This document shows, piece by piece, positions 34,533 to 42,979 of a DNA stretch of 64,000 nt. Positions within the stretch are counted from its first letter, which is position 1, and each line of letters begins with the position of its first letter. Source of the DNA: Lachnospiraceae bacterium (GTDB taxonomy: Bacteria; Bacillota; Clostridia; Lachnospirales; Lachnospiraceae); assembly GCA_009774145.1 (NCBI GenBank), contig VSND01000007.1, forward strand, positions 52,314 to 116,313, given 5' to 3'. The notes below the pieces were generated by a model. That model was given only the letters and a program-made list of their open reading frames with translations. It was not told where the DNA came from and made no database searches. The position numbers and the translations under genes are program-made.

Positions 34533-35555
34533 ATGGCAACAATGAAGCAATTATGGTGGACCGACTGGAACCAGATCGAACTGAAGGATGTGGAGATTCC
34601 GGAAGTGAAGTCCAATGAAGTAAAAGTAAAAGTGGCGTATGCGGCGCTGTGTGCAACGGATGTACATCAGGTGACCATGGGAGTCATGAATTCCAGGCCG
34701 CCGGCACCGCTGGGCCATGAAGCGTCCGGAACGATTGTGGAGATTGGTGAGCAGGCTGCAAAAGCCGGCTATAAAGTGGGAGACAAGGTAACGCTTTTCC
34801 CGGTATCCCACTGCGGAGAATGTGAGTGGTGCAAAAAGGGGATGGAACAGTACTGCATCAATTCCAGAGGGACAGGCGCATTTGCGGAATATATTGTTAC
34901 GGACGTGAAAACGGTCTATAAGCTTCCGGATGATGCAGACCTGAAAGAATATGCGATCGTAGAGCCGACAAACTGCTGTCTGCGTGCCATGGATCTGGCA
35001 CCGATTCGCCATGGAGCGACCGTATGTGTGGCAGGGGTGGGCGGTATAGGCTCCATTATGCTGAATCAGATCCTTCTGTCTGGAGCAGCCCGTATTACGG
35101 TAATTGAACCGGTAAAGGAGAAACGTAAGATGGCGTTGGAGATGGGGGCGGAATATGTGATCGATCCATTTCATGAAGATACAAAAGCGCGTGCCATGGA
35201 TATCACAGATGGAGTAGGATTTGATTTTGTATTTGAGATGTCAGGTTCTCCAAAAGCAGCTGAAACGCCATTGAAGATTCTGGCCCGTTGCGGTACTGCA
35301 GTTTATTTTGCAGTGTTTCCACCGGCCTATGAGATGCCTCTGAATCTTCATGAGTTGTATATGAAGGAAGGCCGTATTCAGACAGTATTTACCAATACAG
35401 CAATCATGCCACGGGCGATCAGGATGATTAGACGGATGCAGACAGACAAGATCATTCAGAAGATCATGCCGCTCAGTCAGGCGGTCGAAAGTTTTGAGGT
35501 TTTCCATACCTCGAAATATTCCAAGATTCTGCTGGACTGCAGCAGAGCAGAATAA
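34533..35555 (+). CDS. Zn-dependent dehydrogenase (MDR family), last gene of cluster 2
   Basis: A 340-residue MDR enzyme with C40, H62-E63, and structural-zinc C94/C97/C100/C108. The coenzyme motif is VAGVGGIGSIML. It differs from both other polyol-type copies and from the alcohol dehydrogenase at 10384, so it is likely to have its own substrate. Distance to the carrier gene is 15 nt and the ribosome site is CGGAGG. A terminator follows. Possible roles are oxidation of a second polyol position or reduction of the transketolase aldehyde product (inference). Confidence 0.88.
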   Translation: MATMKQLWWTDWNQIELKDVEIPEVKSNEVKVKVAYAALCATDVHQVTMGVMNSRPPAPLGHEASGTIVEIGEQAAKAGYKVGDKVTLFPVSHCGECEWCKKGMEQYCINSRGTGAFAEYIVTDVKTVYKLPDDADLKEYAIVEPTNCCLRAMDLAPIRHGATVCVAGVGGIGSIMLNQILLSGAARITVIEPVKEKRKMALEMGAEYVIDPFHEDTKARAMDITDGVGFDFVFEMSGSPKAAETPLKILARCGTAVYFAVFPPAYEMPLNLHELYMKEGRIQTVFTNTAIMPRAIRMIRRMQTDKIIQKIMPLSQAVESFEVFHTSKYSKILLDCSRAE

Positions 35556-35640
35556 GACAGTGATTAAACGGTATGGGGCGATCTTATCTGTGATCCCGCT
35601 TCAGCAAATTGGAAAAAGACTGTAGTTAAACATAAAAGTG

Positions 35641-35670
35641 GAACGGTCGGATATGGCCGTTCTCTTTTTT
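35641..35670 (+). terminator. Intrinsic terminator of cluster 2
   Basis: GAACGG (35641-35646) pairs with CCGTTC (35657-35662) and is followed by TCTTTTTT. Confidence 0.75.
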
Positions 35671-35744
35671 ATGTCGGTTTTTAGTAATGAATAACAACTG
35701 TTGCGTCCTGATAACAGGCTGAAAAGCTGTTTGCGGGTTCATGC

Positions 35745-35864
35745 GAACTGGTGAAGGGACTCCTGTTCTGCAAAGTTACAGTTATGCTGCTGGCCATGAC
35801 CGCGATCTATCTTGTGGTTTCTGGTTCTGATGGCGATCGTGATAAAACATGTGTGCTGTCTTAA
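35745..35864 (+). pseudogene. Decayed fragment of the small membrane protein gene
   Basis: This stretch aligns with 28311-28435 of the intact gene, with 12 mismatches over 119 aligned positions by hand count. It also carries a 1-nt insertion and a 6-nt deletion. All 12 substitutions are transitions. The insertion shifts the frame and there is no start codon, so it cannot encode the protein. Both copies read on the plus strand. No similarity is visible outside these limits. Confidence 0.85.
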
Positions 35865-35869
35865 AGAAA

Positions 35870-35916
35870 ACAATGCCTGCAAACCTTCCGGTCCTGCAGA
35901 CATTGTCTTATTATTT
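35870..35916 (+). terminator. Terminator-like hairpin
   Basis: ACAATGCCTGCA and TGCAGACATTGT (35870-35881, 35895-35906) pair with one mismatch, followed by CTTATTATTT. It directly follows the relic and probably belonged to its unit. Confidence 0.6.
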
Positions 35917-35990
35917 CCAACCCTTCAGAATTTCAAGAAACTCTGCCTCGTAATCTTTGGAAAATTCCTGGGAAACAGAAAAACTCCGAC

Positions 35991-36071
35991 TGAAAAATGT
36001 AATATTTTAAGGAAAGTACGCATAAAAAATGTAATATCTAATTGAAAGTGTGCATGAAAAATGTTATTCTG
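35991..36071 (+). repeat. 32-bp tandem repeat, 2.5 copies, upstream of the second ATPase
   Basis: Copies start at 35991, 36023 and 36055 with an exact 32-bp period, about three helical turns. Copies 1 and 2 agree at 25 of 32 positions by hand count. Each has AAAAATGT and the first two have GAAAGT. The third copy is cut short 28 nt before the start codon at 36099. Confidence 0.75.
36042..36070 (+). promoter_or_regulatory. Candidate promoter of the second ATPase, inside the repeats
   Basis: TTGAAA, 17-nt spacer, TATTCT. It spans repeat copies 2 and 3, and copies 1-2 could form a similar but poorer promoter. Confidence 0.5.
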
Positions 36072-36098
36072 AACAGGATAACAGAAGGAGGCGATTCG

Positions 36099-37421
36099 GT
36101 GGAACGATTATTGATGCAGCAGTTGATACATTGGAAAAATAAGAAGACAAGAAAGCCGCTGATCATCCGCGGCGCAAGACAGGTGGGCAAGACATGGCTC
36201 ATGAAAGAATTTGGAAAACGGTATTTTGAACAGACGGTTTATATCAGTTTTGACAATAATGAACGGATGAAGAATGTCTTTGAGGCAGATTTTGACCTTC
36301 CGAGGATTTTATCTTCGCTGAAGATTGAAAGCGGGCAGCAGATTGAACCGGAAAAGACGCTTCTGATCTTTGATGAAGTTCAGGAGGTTCCCAAGGCCCT
36401 GACCGCTCTGAAATATTTTTGCGAAAATGCACCTGAATATCCGATTGTGGCTGCTGGTTCCCTTTTGGGAGTGGCGCTTCACAGAGGAACCTCTTTTCCG
36501 GTCGGGAAAGTAGAATTTCTGAATCTGTATCCGTTGAATTTTCAGGAATTTGTCCTTGCCGTTGGAGAGACCGGCCTTGCAGATTTGCTGGAACAGCCGG
36601 ATTATCAGATCATAAATGCTTTTTCGGGGAAATACAGGGAGCTGCTAAGGCGCTATTATTATGTGGGCGGAATGCCGGAGGCAGTTCAGATTTATCTGGA
36701 TACAGATGATGTTCATGAGGTCAGAAGGATTCAGAAAGAACTTTTAACGTATTATGCCAACGATTTTTCAAAACATGCTCCGGTGCAGACGGTTCCCAGA
36801 ATCCAGATGGTATGGAATTCGATTCCCATGCAGCTTTCCAAAGAAAATCGAAAATTCATCTATGGTATGATTCGGGAAGGCGCAAGGGCAAAAGAATTTG
36901 AACTTGCAATTCAGTGGCTTCTGGACTGCGGTCTGATACACAAAGCGTATCGGATCAGGAAACCTGGTCTGCCGCTGATCTCCTATATGGAAATGGGTTC
37001 ATTCAAAATATATCTGCTGGATGTAGGACTTATGTCGGCTATGGGAAGTCTGGATGCAAGAACTCTTCTGGAAGGAAATCAGATTTTTCAGGAATTTAAG
37101 GGCGCGTTGACTGAACAGTTTATTGCGCAGGAACTGACGGCTTCCGGTATAGAACTGTATTACTATTCCGCTGACAACTCTTCCGGCGAGATTGATTTTG
37201 TAGTCCAGAAGGGAGGACAGGTCGTACCGGTAGAGGTTAAGGCAGAAGAGAATCTGCAGGCCAAGAGCCTTCGGATGTTCTGCAGGAAGTATCATCTGGA
37301 GACTGCTGTCCGAACCTCCATGTCTGATTACAGGGAGCAGGAATGGATGATTAATGTACCACTTTATGCAGTATCCGGATATTTCGCTGATTTTTCCAGA
37401 CGGACATCCGGCATTGAATAA
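36099..37421 (+). CDS. COG1373-family AAA ATPase with DUF4143 domain (copy 2)
   Basis: A 440-residue member of the same broad family as the gene at 15723 but clearly divergent in sequence. Walker A is G25-T32 (GARQVGKT), Walker B is LLIFDEVQEV near residue 90. The C-terminal nuclease-like segment (GEIDFVVQKGGQVVPVEVKAEE) is complete, with the D-x-V...E-V-K spacing of PD-(D/E)XK folds. GTG 36099 has AAGGAGG 6 nt upstream. It has no partner gene and is preceded by 32-bp repeats. Function of the family is unknown; it may sense or process nucleic acid. Confidence 0.87.
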   Translation: MERLLMQQLIHWKNKKTRKPLIIRGARQVGKTWLMKEFGKRYFEQTVYISFDNNERMKNVFEADFDLPRILSSLKIESGQQIEPEKTLLIFDEVQEVPKALTALKYFCENAPEYPIVAAGSLLGVALHRGTSFPVGKVEFLNLYPLNFQEFVLAVGETGLADLLEQPDYQIINAFSGKYRELLRRYYYVGGMPEAVQIYLDTDDVHEVRRIQKELLTYYANDFSKHAPVQTVPRIQMVWNSIPMQLSKENRKFIYGMIREGARAKEFELAIQWLLDCGLIHKAYRIRKPGLPLISYMEMGSFKIYLLDVGLMSAMGSLDARTLLEGNQIFQEFKGALTEQFIAQELTASGIELYYYSADNSSGEIDFVVQKGGQVVPVEVKAEENLQAKSLRMFCRKYHLETAVRTSMSDYREQEWMINVPLYAVSGYFADFSRRTSGIE

Positions 37422-37545
37422 TTGTCAAAAAAGAATAAGAATAAGGTTCAAAATACAGTGCAGCCGGGAAAAGAGTATGGACAGAAAAAAGCCGGGAGAG
37501 TATGATGGAGAGAGAAAAAAAGAAAATGATGAAAAGGAGAACATA

Positions 37546-38949
37546 TTGAGCATGGAAAGAAAAAATGCATGGAGCATGTACGATGAAAAGCAGCTGGAGC
37601 AGCTGGAAAAGGTGTCGGAGGAGTACAGGCGTTTTCTGTCGGAGGCGAAGACAGAGCGGGAGTGTGCGGCTCTGGTGGTGAAGATGGCGGAGAAAAAGGG
37701 TTACCGTTCTCTGGAAAAGCTTTTGGAGGAAGGGAAGACTCTGCAGGCAGGGGATAAAGTGTATGCAATGCATAAGAAAAAACTGGTCATCCTGTATCAT
37801 ATAGGAAAAAAGCCCATGGAGGAGGGAATGAACATTCTGGGGGCGCATATGGATTCTCCCAGACTGGATCTGAAGCAGAATCCGCTGTATGAGGACGGTG
37901 AGATGGCGCTTCTGGAGACTCACTATTACGGCGGCATCAAGAAATATCAGTGGGCGGCGATTCCGCTGGCTCTGCACGGCGTTGTGGCAAAGAAAGACGG
38001 TACGGTCCTGGAACTGTCCATCGGAGAGAACCCGGAGGATCCGGTGCTTGGAATCTCGGATCTTCTGATTCATCTGTCGGCGGAGCAGCTGCAGAAAAAA
38101 GCGGCTGTGGTGGTGGAAGGAGAGAATCTGAACATCATCGTCGGAAGCAGGCCCATCAGGGAGGAAGAAGAGGACAAAGAGAAAAAAGAGAAGATCAAAA
38201 GCGCGCTTCTGAAACTTCTGGAAGAGGAATTCGGCATGGAGGAAGAAGATTTCCTTTCTGCGGAGCTGGAAGCGGTTCCCGCTGGACCGGCCAGAGATTT
38301 TGGACTGGACCGCAGTATGATTATGGGATATGGGCAGGACGACCGGATCTGTGCGTTTACTTCTCTGCTGGCGCAGCTGGAAACTGAGGATCCGCTGTAT
38401 ACTTCTGTCTGCCTGCTGACAGACAAAGAGGAGATCGGGAGCATGGGCGCTACCGGCATGCAGTCCCGGTATTTTGAAAACAGCACGGCGGAGGTGATGC
38501 AGCGGACGGGCGGATATTCGGAACTGGCGCTTCGCAGATGCCTGCAGCGTTCGCATATGCTTTCCTCCGACGTGAGTGCGGCCTTCGATCCCAATTATGC
38601 GTCTGCTTTTGAGAAGAAGAATGCGGCCTATCTGGGGAAAGGCATGGTATTCAACAAATACACCGGCTCCAGAGGAAAATCCGGTTCCAACGATGCCTGC
38701 GCAGAGTATATCGGGGCGCTCCGGCGGATCCTGGATGATGCGGGCGTGTGCTGGCAGACCGCAGAGCTTGGCAAGGTGGACCAGGGCGGCGGCGGGACTA
38801 TCGCCTATATTACAGCCAATTACGGTATGGATGTGATTGACAGCGGTGTCGCCCTTCTGAACATGCACAGTCCATGGGAGGTATCCAGCAAGGCGGATAT
38901 CTATGAAGCGTACAGAGGATACAAAGCGTTTCTCCGTGCAGAGTGGTAG
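37546..38949 (+). CDS. M18-family aminopeptidase
   Basis: A 467-residue zinc metallopeptidase of the ApeB/LAP4 (aspartyl aminopeptidase) type, removing N-terminal residues from peptides in the cytoplasm. Metal and catalytic residues are visible in LGAHMDSPRLDLK, LLTDKEEIGSMGATG (the Glu pair) and the C-terminal LNMHSPWEVSSKADIYE. TTG 37546 is preferred because AAGGAGA lies 5 nt upstream; ATG 37552 is an alternative. The region upstream to 37354 is open but encodes no family sequence. Confidence 0.9.
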   Translation: MSMERKNAWSMYDEKQLEQLEKVSEEYRRFLSEAKTERECAALVVKMAEKKGYRSLEKLLEEGKTLQAGDKVYAMHKKKLVILYHIGKKPMEEGMNILGAHMDSPRLDLKQNPLYEDGEMALLETHYYGGIKKYQWAAIPLALHGVVAKKDGTVLELSIGENPEDPVLGISDLLIHLSAEQLQKKAAVVVEGENLNIIVGSRPIREEEEDKEKKEKIKSALLKLLEEEFGMEEEDFLSAELEAVPAGPARDFGLDRSMIMGYGQDDRICAFTSLLAQLETEDPLYTSVCLLTDKEEIGSMGATGMQSRYFENSTAEVMQRTGGYSELALRRCLQRSHMLSSDVSAAFDPNYASAFEKKNAAYLGKGMVFNKYTGSRGKSGSNDACAEYIGALRRILDDAGVCWQTAELGKVDQGGGGTIAYITANYGMDVIDSGVALLNMHSPWEVSSKADIYEAYRGYKAFLRAEW

Positions 38950-38962
38950 CGGTTTGAGAACC

Positions 38963-39002
38963 GTACCGGACGCCGGCGGGTGTCTCCGGCACTGTCCGGT
39001 AC
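38963..39002. repeat. Strong inverted repeat between the peptidase genes
   Basis: GTACCGGAC and GTCCGGTAC pair perfectly as outer arms (38963-38971 and 38994-39002), with GCCGG/CCGGC inside. No T-run follows. It may stabilise or separate the two peptidase messages. Confidence 0.55.
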
Positions 39003-39032
39003 AGGCGATGTAAAAGGAGGAGAGAAGCAGAT

Positions 39033-40826
39033 ATGGAGAAGATCAAAGAGCGGCTGGACAGACTGCGGGAACGGATGAAAGAAAACAAAGTAACCGTATA
39101 TGTGATCCCGTCATCGGACTGCCATGAGTCGGAATATGTGTGTGCCCATTATCGGGTGCGGGAGTATCTGTCCGGATTTACCGGATCTGCGGGGACGCTG
39201 GCCGTTACCATGGAAGAAGCAGGACTCTGGACAGACGGAAGATATTTTCTCCAGGCAGAACAGCAGCTTCAGGGAACCGGCATCCGTCTGTTCCGAAGCG
39301 GAGAGCCGGGAGTGCCGAAGCTGCAGGACTATGTGAAGCAGAAGCTGTCAGAAGGCGGAAAGCTTGGCTTTGACGGGCGGGTTATGGGAGCATTTCGGGC
39401 AGAGAAACTGATCGAAGCAGCCGGGGAAAAGGGCGCCGAAACGCTGGTGACAGAAGATCTGGCAGGCCGGATATGGGCAGATCGGCCGGGAATCCCGGAT
39501 ACCAGGCTGTATGTACTGGATCTGTGTTATGCCGGTGAGGATACGAAAAGCAGGCTTGCACGGGTCCGGGCGGAGATGGAAAAGGCGGGAGCGGATGTTC
39601 ATGTGCTGGCTTCCCTGTGTGACATTGCATGGCTTCTGAATATCCGGGGCGGAGATATTCCGTGTGTGCCGGTGGTGCTGTCCTTTTTGTGCATGACAAA
39701 GACGGCGTGCACCTGGTATGTACGGGAACGGATCGTGACAGAGGAGATTCGGCAGTATCTGAAGGAATGCGGCATTCAGATCCGGGATTATGAGGCAGTT
39801 TATGAAGATCTGCCCGGACTGACAGAAGGGCAGAAAGTGCTGCTGGATAAGAAGACCGTCAACTATCGGCTTCTGACGGGGATTTCTGCCGGCGCAGAAG
39901 TGATCGACGGGCAAAATCCCACAGAGCTTATGAAAGCGGTCAAGAGTGAGACGGAGATTCAGAACCTGAAAACGGCGCATCTGAAGGAGGGGATCGCATT
40001 TACCAGACTGATGTACTGGCTGAAGAACCAGTCAGGTACAGAGACGGTGACGGAGCGGTCTGTGGTTGCATATCTGGATGCATGCAGACAGGAGCAGGAG
40101 CACTGTCTGGGACAGAGCTTTGCAACCATCAGCGCTTATGGGGCAAATGGCGCGGTCGTACATTATTCTCCCACAGAGGAGAGTGATGCGAAGATCGAAC
40201 CGGAGGGATTTCTTCTGGTGGACGCAGGAGGTCATTACCTGGAGGGGACGACCGACACAACCCGCACCTTTGTCATGGGAGAACTGAGTCTGGAGCAGAA
40301 ACGGATGTTTACCGCTGTATGCCGGGGAAATCTGAATCTGGCGTATGCCCGTTTTCTGTACGGCTGTACAGGATACAGTCTGGATATTCTCTGCCGGGAA
40401 CCGCTCTGGCAGGCGGGCGTGGATTATAAACACGGGACCGGGCACGGCGTCGGCTACCTTCTGAATGTTCATGAGGGACCGAACGCTTTCCGGTGGAAAC
40501 TGCAGGGGCAGGAGCGGCCGGCGGTACTGGAGGCAGGGATGGTGACGACCGATGAGCCGGGAATTTATATGGAAGGAAAATACGGCATCCGGACGGAAAA
40601 TGAACTGCTCTGCGTGAAAGGAGAGAATAACGCATACGGACAGTTTATGGAATTTGAGATCCTGACGCTGGTGCCCATCGATCTGGACGGAATCCTGCCG
40701 CAGGAGATGACGGAGACAGAGCGGGAGCGTCTGAACGATTATCATGAAAAGGTATACCGGACGCTGGCGCCCCATCTGACAGAAGAAGAACGGGAATGGC
40801 TGAGAGTCAGTACCCGCAGGATCTGA
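39033..40826 (+). CDS. Xaa-Pro aminopeptidase (M24 family)
   Basis: A 597-residue cytoplasmic peptidase that cleaves N-terminal residues before proline. Two N-terminal creatinase-like domains (residues to about 300) precede the pita-bread catalytic domain. Metal ligands are visible in LLVDAGGHYLEGTTDTTRTF (two Asp), GTGHGVGYLLNVHEGP (His) and TDEPGIYMEGKYGIRTENEL (two Glu). The extra C-terminal tail fits the longer three-domain subgroup. It starts at ATG 39033 behind AAAGGAGGAG, 83 nt after the M18 gene. Confidence 0.93.
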   Translation: MEKIKERLDRLRERMKENKVTVYVIPSSDCHESEYVCAHYRVREYLSGFTGSAGTLAVTMEEAGLWTDGRYFLQAEQQLQGTGIRLFRSGEPGVPKLQDYVKQKLSEGGKLGFDGRVMGAFRAEKLIEAAGEKGAETLVTEDLAGRIWADRPGIPDTRLYVLDLCYAGEDTKSRLARVRAEMEKAGADVHVLASLCDIAWLLNIRGGDIPCVPVVLSFLCMTKTACTWYVRERIVTEEIRQYLKECGIQIRDYEAVYEDLPGLTEGQKVLLDKKTVNYRLLTGISAGAEVIDGQNPTELMKAVKSETEIQNLKTAHLKEGIAFTRLMYWLKNQSGTETVTERSVVAYLDACRQEQEHCLGQSFATISAYGANGAVVHYSPTEESDAKIEPEGFLLVDAGGHYLEGTTDTTRTFVMGELSLEQKRMFTAVCRGNLNLAYARFLYGCTGYSLDILCREPLWQAGVDYKHGTGHGVGYLLNVHEGPNAFRWKLQGQERPAVLEAGMVTTDEPGIYMEGKYGIRTENELLCVKGENNAYGQFMEFEILTLVPIDLDGILPQEMTETERERLNDYHEKVYRTLAPHLTEEEREWLRVSTRRI

Positions 40827-40885
40827 TTCGTCGGATTGTCTGTAAATCTGCAGAAACGCCGGAATGGTTCTGTGATTTTGGCAGA

Positions 40886-40915
40886 TTGACAACGGGGCGG
40901 GTGCGGGCATATAAT
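40886..40915 (+). promoter_or_regulatory. Consensus promoter of the MATE gene
   Basis: TTGACA, 18-nt spacer, TATAAT, 29 nt before the start codon. Both hexamers are perfect. Confidence 0.8.
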
Positions 40916-40944
40916 CTCTTTCGATTTTGTTTGAAAGAGGTTGA

Positions 40945-42285
40945 ATGAAAATGACAAAGGATATGACGACCGGATCTCCGGTCAGGCTCATCACAGGTTT
41001 TGCTGTGCCCATGTTTCTGGGCATGCTGTTTCAGCAGTTTTACAGTATGGTGGATACGGTTATCGTCGGGCAGTATCTGGGTGTGGATCCGCTGGCGGGA
41101 GTCGGCTCCACGACCTCCCTGAATTTTATGGTGATCGGGTTCTGCACCGGCGTATGCAACGGATTTGCCATACCGGTGGCGCAGATGTTCGGAGCCAGAG
41201 AAGAGGGCAGACTGCGCCGGTTTGTGACCAACAGTGCCTGGCTGTGCATCCTGTTTTCCGTGGTTTTGACGCTTCTGGTGGTGGCGGTATGCAGACCGGT
41301 GCTCCGGCTTATGAATACCCCGGCGGAAATATTTGAATATGCCTATATCTATATTGTGATTATTTTCTGGGGGATTCCCTGTACGTTCCTGTACAATCTT
41401 CTGGCGGCTGTCATCCGGTCTCTGGGCGACAGCCGGACGCCGGTTCTGTTTCTTGCCGTTTCGTCCGTGCTGAATATCCTGCTGGACCTGGTTACCATAC
41501 TGGGACTTGGGATGGGAGTGGAAGGACCGGCGCTGGCCACCGTCCTCTCTCAGGGCGTGTCCGGACTGATCTGCCTTCTGTATATGAAGAAGAAATATCC
41601 GATCCTGAAAGCTTCCAGGGAGGAATGGAAGCCGGATGGAAAATATGTCAGGCGTCTTTGCTTTATGGGCGTGCCCATGGGGCTTCAGTATTCGGTGACG
41701 GCCATCGGAACGCTGGTGGTCCAGACGGCGATCAACAGTATGGGAACGTCCGTGGTGGCGGGGATTACGGCAGCTCAGAAGATCAATGCATTTATCGCCT
41801 GTCCGGTGGAGGCGCTGGGACAGACCATGGCGCCCTACACGGGGCAGAATATGGGTGCAGGCAGGGTCGACCGGATCGGAAAAGGTCTGCGGGACGCATC
41901 TTTGGCAGGATTTGCAGTGTCTGTATGCTGTTTTCTGCTGGCGTTGTTTTCCGGCAGAGCGCTGGTCCTTCTGTTTCTGGATGCAAAAGAGACGGTGATC
42001 ATTGGCTATGCGTACCGCTTCCTTCTGCACTGCACCGGTTTTTACTGTCTGCTGACGCTGGTAAATACCGTGCGTTTCACGATTCAGGGAATGGGTTTCT
42101 CTGTATTTGCCATTCTGTCCGGCGTCATGGAGATGATTGCCAGAGTGCTGGTGGCGGTGGTAATTGCCGGAAGATTCGGTTTTGCCGGCATCTGCTTTGC
42201 GCATCCCGCTGCCTGGCTGTTTGCGGACCTCTTCCTGATACCGGCGTTCTTTTACTGCCGCAGAAAAATTGAAAAACATGTCTGA
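40945..42285 (+). CDS. MATE-family multidrug/cation antiporter
   Basis: A 446-residue membrane protein with about 12 helices in two six-helix halves. The family's opening element is seen in PVRLITGFAVPMFLGMLFQQFYSMVDTVIVGQ. These pumps expel drugs or metabolites against H+ or Na+. It starts at ATG 40945 behind GAAAGAGG and a near-perfect promoter; a GTG/TTG alternative is not needed. Substrate unknown. Confidence 0.92.
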   Translation: MKMTKDMTTGSPVRLITGFAVPMFLGMLFQQFYSMVDTVIVGQYLGVDPLAGVGSTTSLNFMVIGFCTGVCNGFAIPVAQMFGAREEGRLRRFVTNSAWLCILFSVVLTLLVVAVCRPVLRLMNTPAEIFEYAYIYIVIIFWGIPCTFLYNLLAAVIRSLGDSRTPVLFLAVSSVLNILLDLVTILGLGMGVEGPALATVLSQGVSGLICLLYMKKKYPILKASREEWKPDGKYVRRLCFMGVPMGLQYSVTAIGTLVVQTAINSMGTSVVAGITAAQKINAFIACPVEALGQTMAPYTGQNMGAGRVDRIGKGLRDASLAGFAVSVCCFLLALFSGRALVLLFLDAKETVIIGYAYRFLLHCTGFYCLLTLVNTVRFTIQGMGFSVFAILSGVMEMIARVLVAVVIAGRFGFAGICFAHPAAWLFADLFLIPAFFYCRRKIEKHV

Positions 42286-42374
42286 GTGCGGGAGTACGGA
42301 CGGGTTTTTCCGGTTGCACAGTCTGCCGGAATTTGGTATAATCAGAACAGTGATTTACCAAGGAGGTAGTGTCT

Positions 42375-42965
42375 GTGAGAACTGGAAATTCCCGTGTGAA
42401 GATTTCGTTTAATTCGCCGGTCATTCTGACCTTTACGATTCTGTGTCTGGTATCGCTGCTGCTCGGCACGGTTACAAAGGGTATGACGACGGATCTGTTT
42501 TTCAGTGTATATCGTTCGTCCCTTATGAGTCCGGCTGCTTATATCCGGTTTGCAGGGCATGTGCTCGGCCATGCAGGCTGGGATCATTTTCTGGGAAATA
42601 TCATGCTGATCCTGGTAGTGGGCCCGCTTCTGGAAGAAAAATACGGTTCCTCCAATATGCTTTTTGTCATACTGGCGACGGCGCTGGTGACCGGAATCGT
42701 GAATTTTGTGTTTTTCCCCCGGGTACAGCTTCTCGGAGCCAGCGGTGTCGTATTTGCGCTGATTTTGTTGTCATCCTTTACAAGCCTCAAGGAAGGATCC
42801 ATTCCATTGACGTTTATACTGGTGGCATTGATCTATATAGGAGAACAGGTCTATCAGGGGATCTTCGTACAGGATAATGTGGCCAATCTGACCCATATTC
42901 TGGGAGGTCTTGTCGGTGCGGGGCTTGGGTATGTGATGAATAAAAACAAAATGAACAGATACTGA
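42375..42965 (+). CDS. Rhomboid-family intramembrane serine protease
   Basis: A 196-residue protein with six hydrophobic segments. The catalytic dyad is S123 in the GASG motif and H174 in NLTHILGG; N75 (HFLGN) may shape the oxyanion hole. It would cut transmembrane segments of other proteins within the membrane. GTG 42375 has AAGGAGG 8 nt upstream, while GTG 42369 is only 2 nt away. It lies 14 nt before terD with the same direction, so both are likely one transcript. Confidence 0.88.
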   Translation: MRTGNSRVKISFNSPVILTFTILCLVSLLLGTVTKGMTTDLFFSVYRSSLMSPAAYIRFAGHVLGHAGWDHFLGNIMLILVVGPLLEEKYGSSNMLFVILATALVTGIVNFVFFPRVQLLGASGVVFALILLSSFTSLKEGSIPLTFILVALIYIGEQVYQGIFVQDNVANLTHILGGLVGAGLGYVMNKNKMNRY

Positions 42966-42979
42966 GGAGGTAGTGAAAA

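Noticed and set aside
35991..36071. CRISPR array
   Set aside because: The 32-bp units are tandem with no spacers between them and there are no cas genes nearby.
37950..38387. 145-codon frame inside the M18 peptidase gene
   Set aside because: It is a low-complexity, Gly/Arg-rich shadow in another frame of a clearly coding gene.
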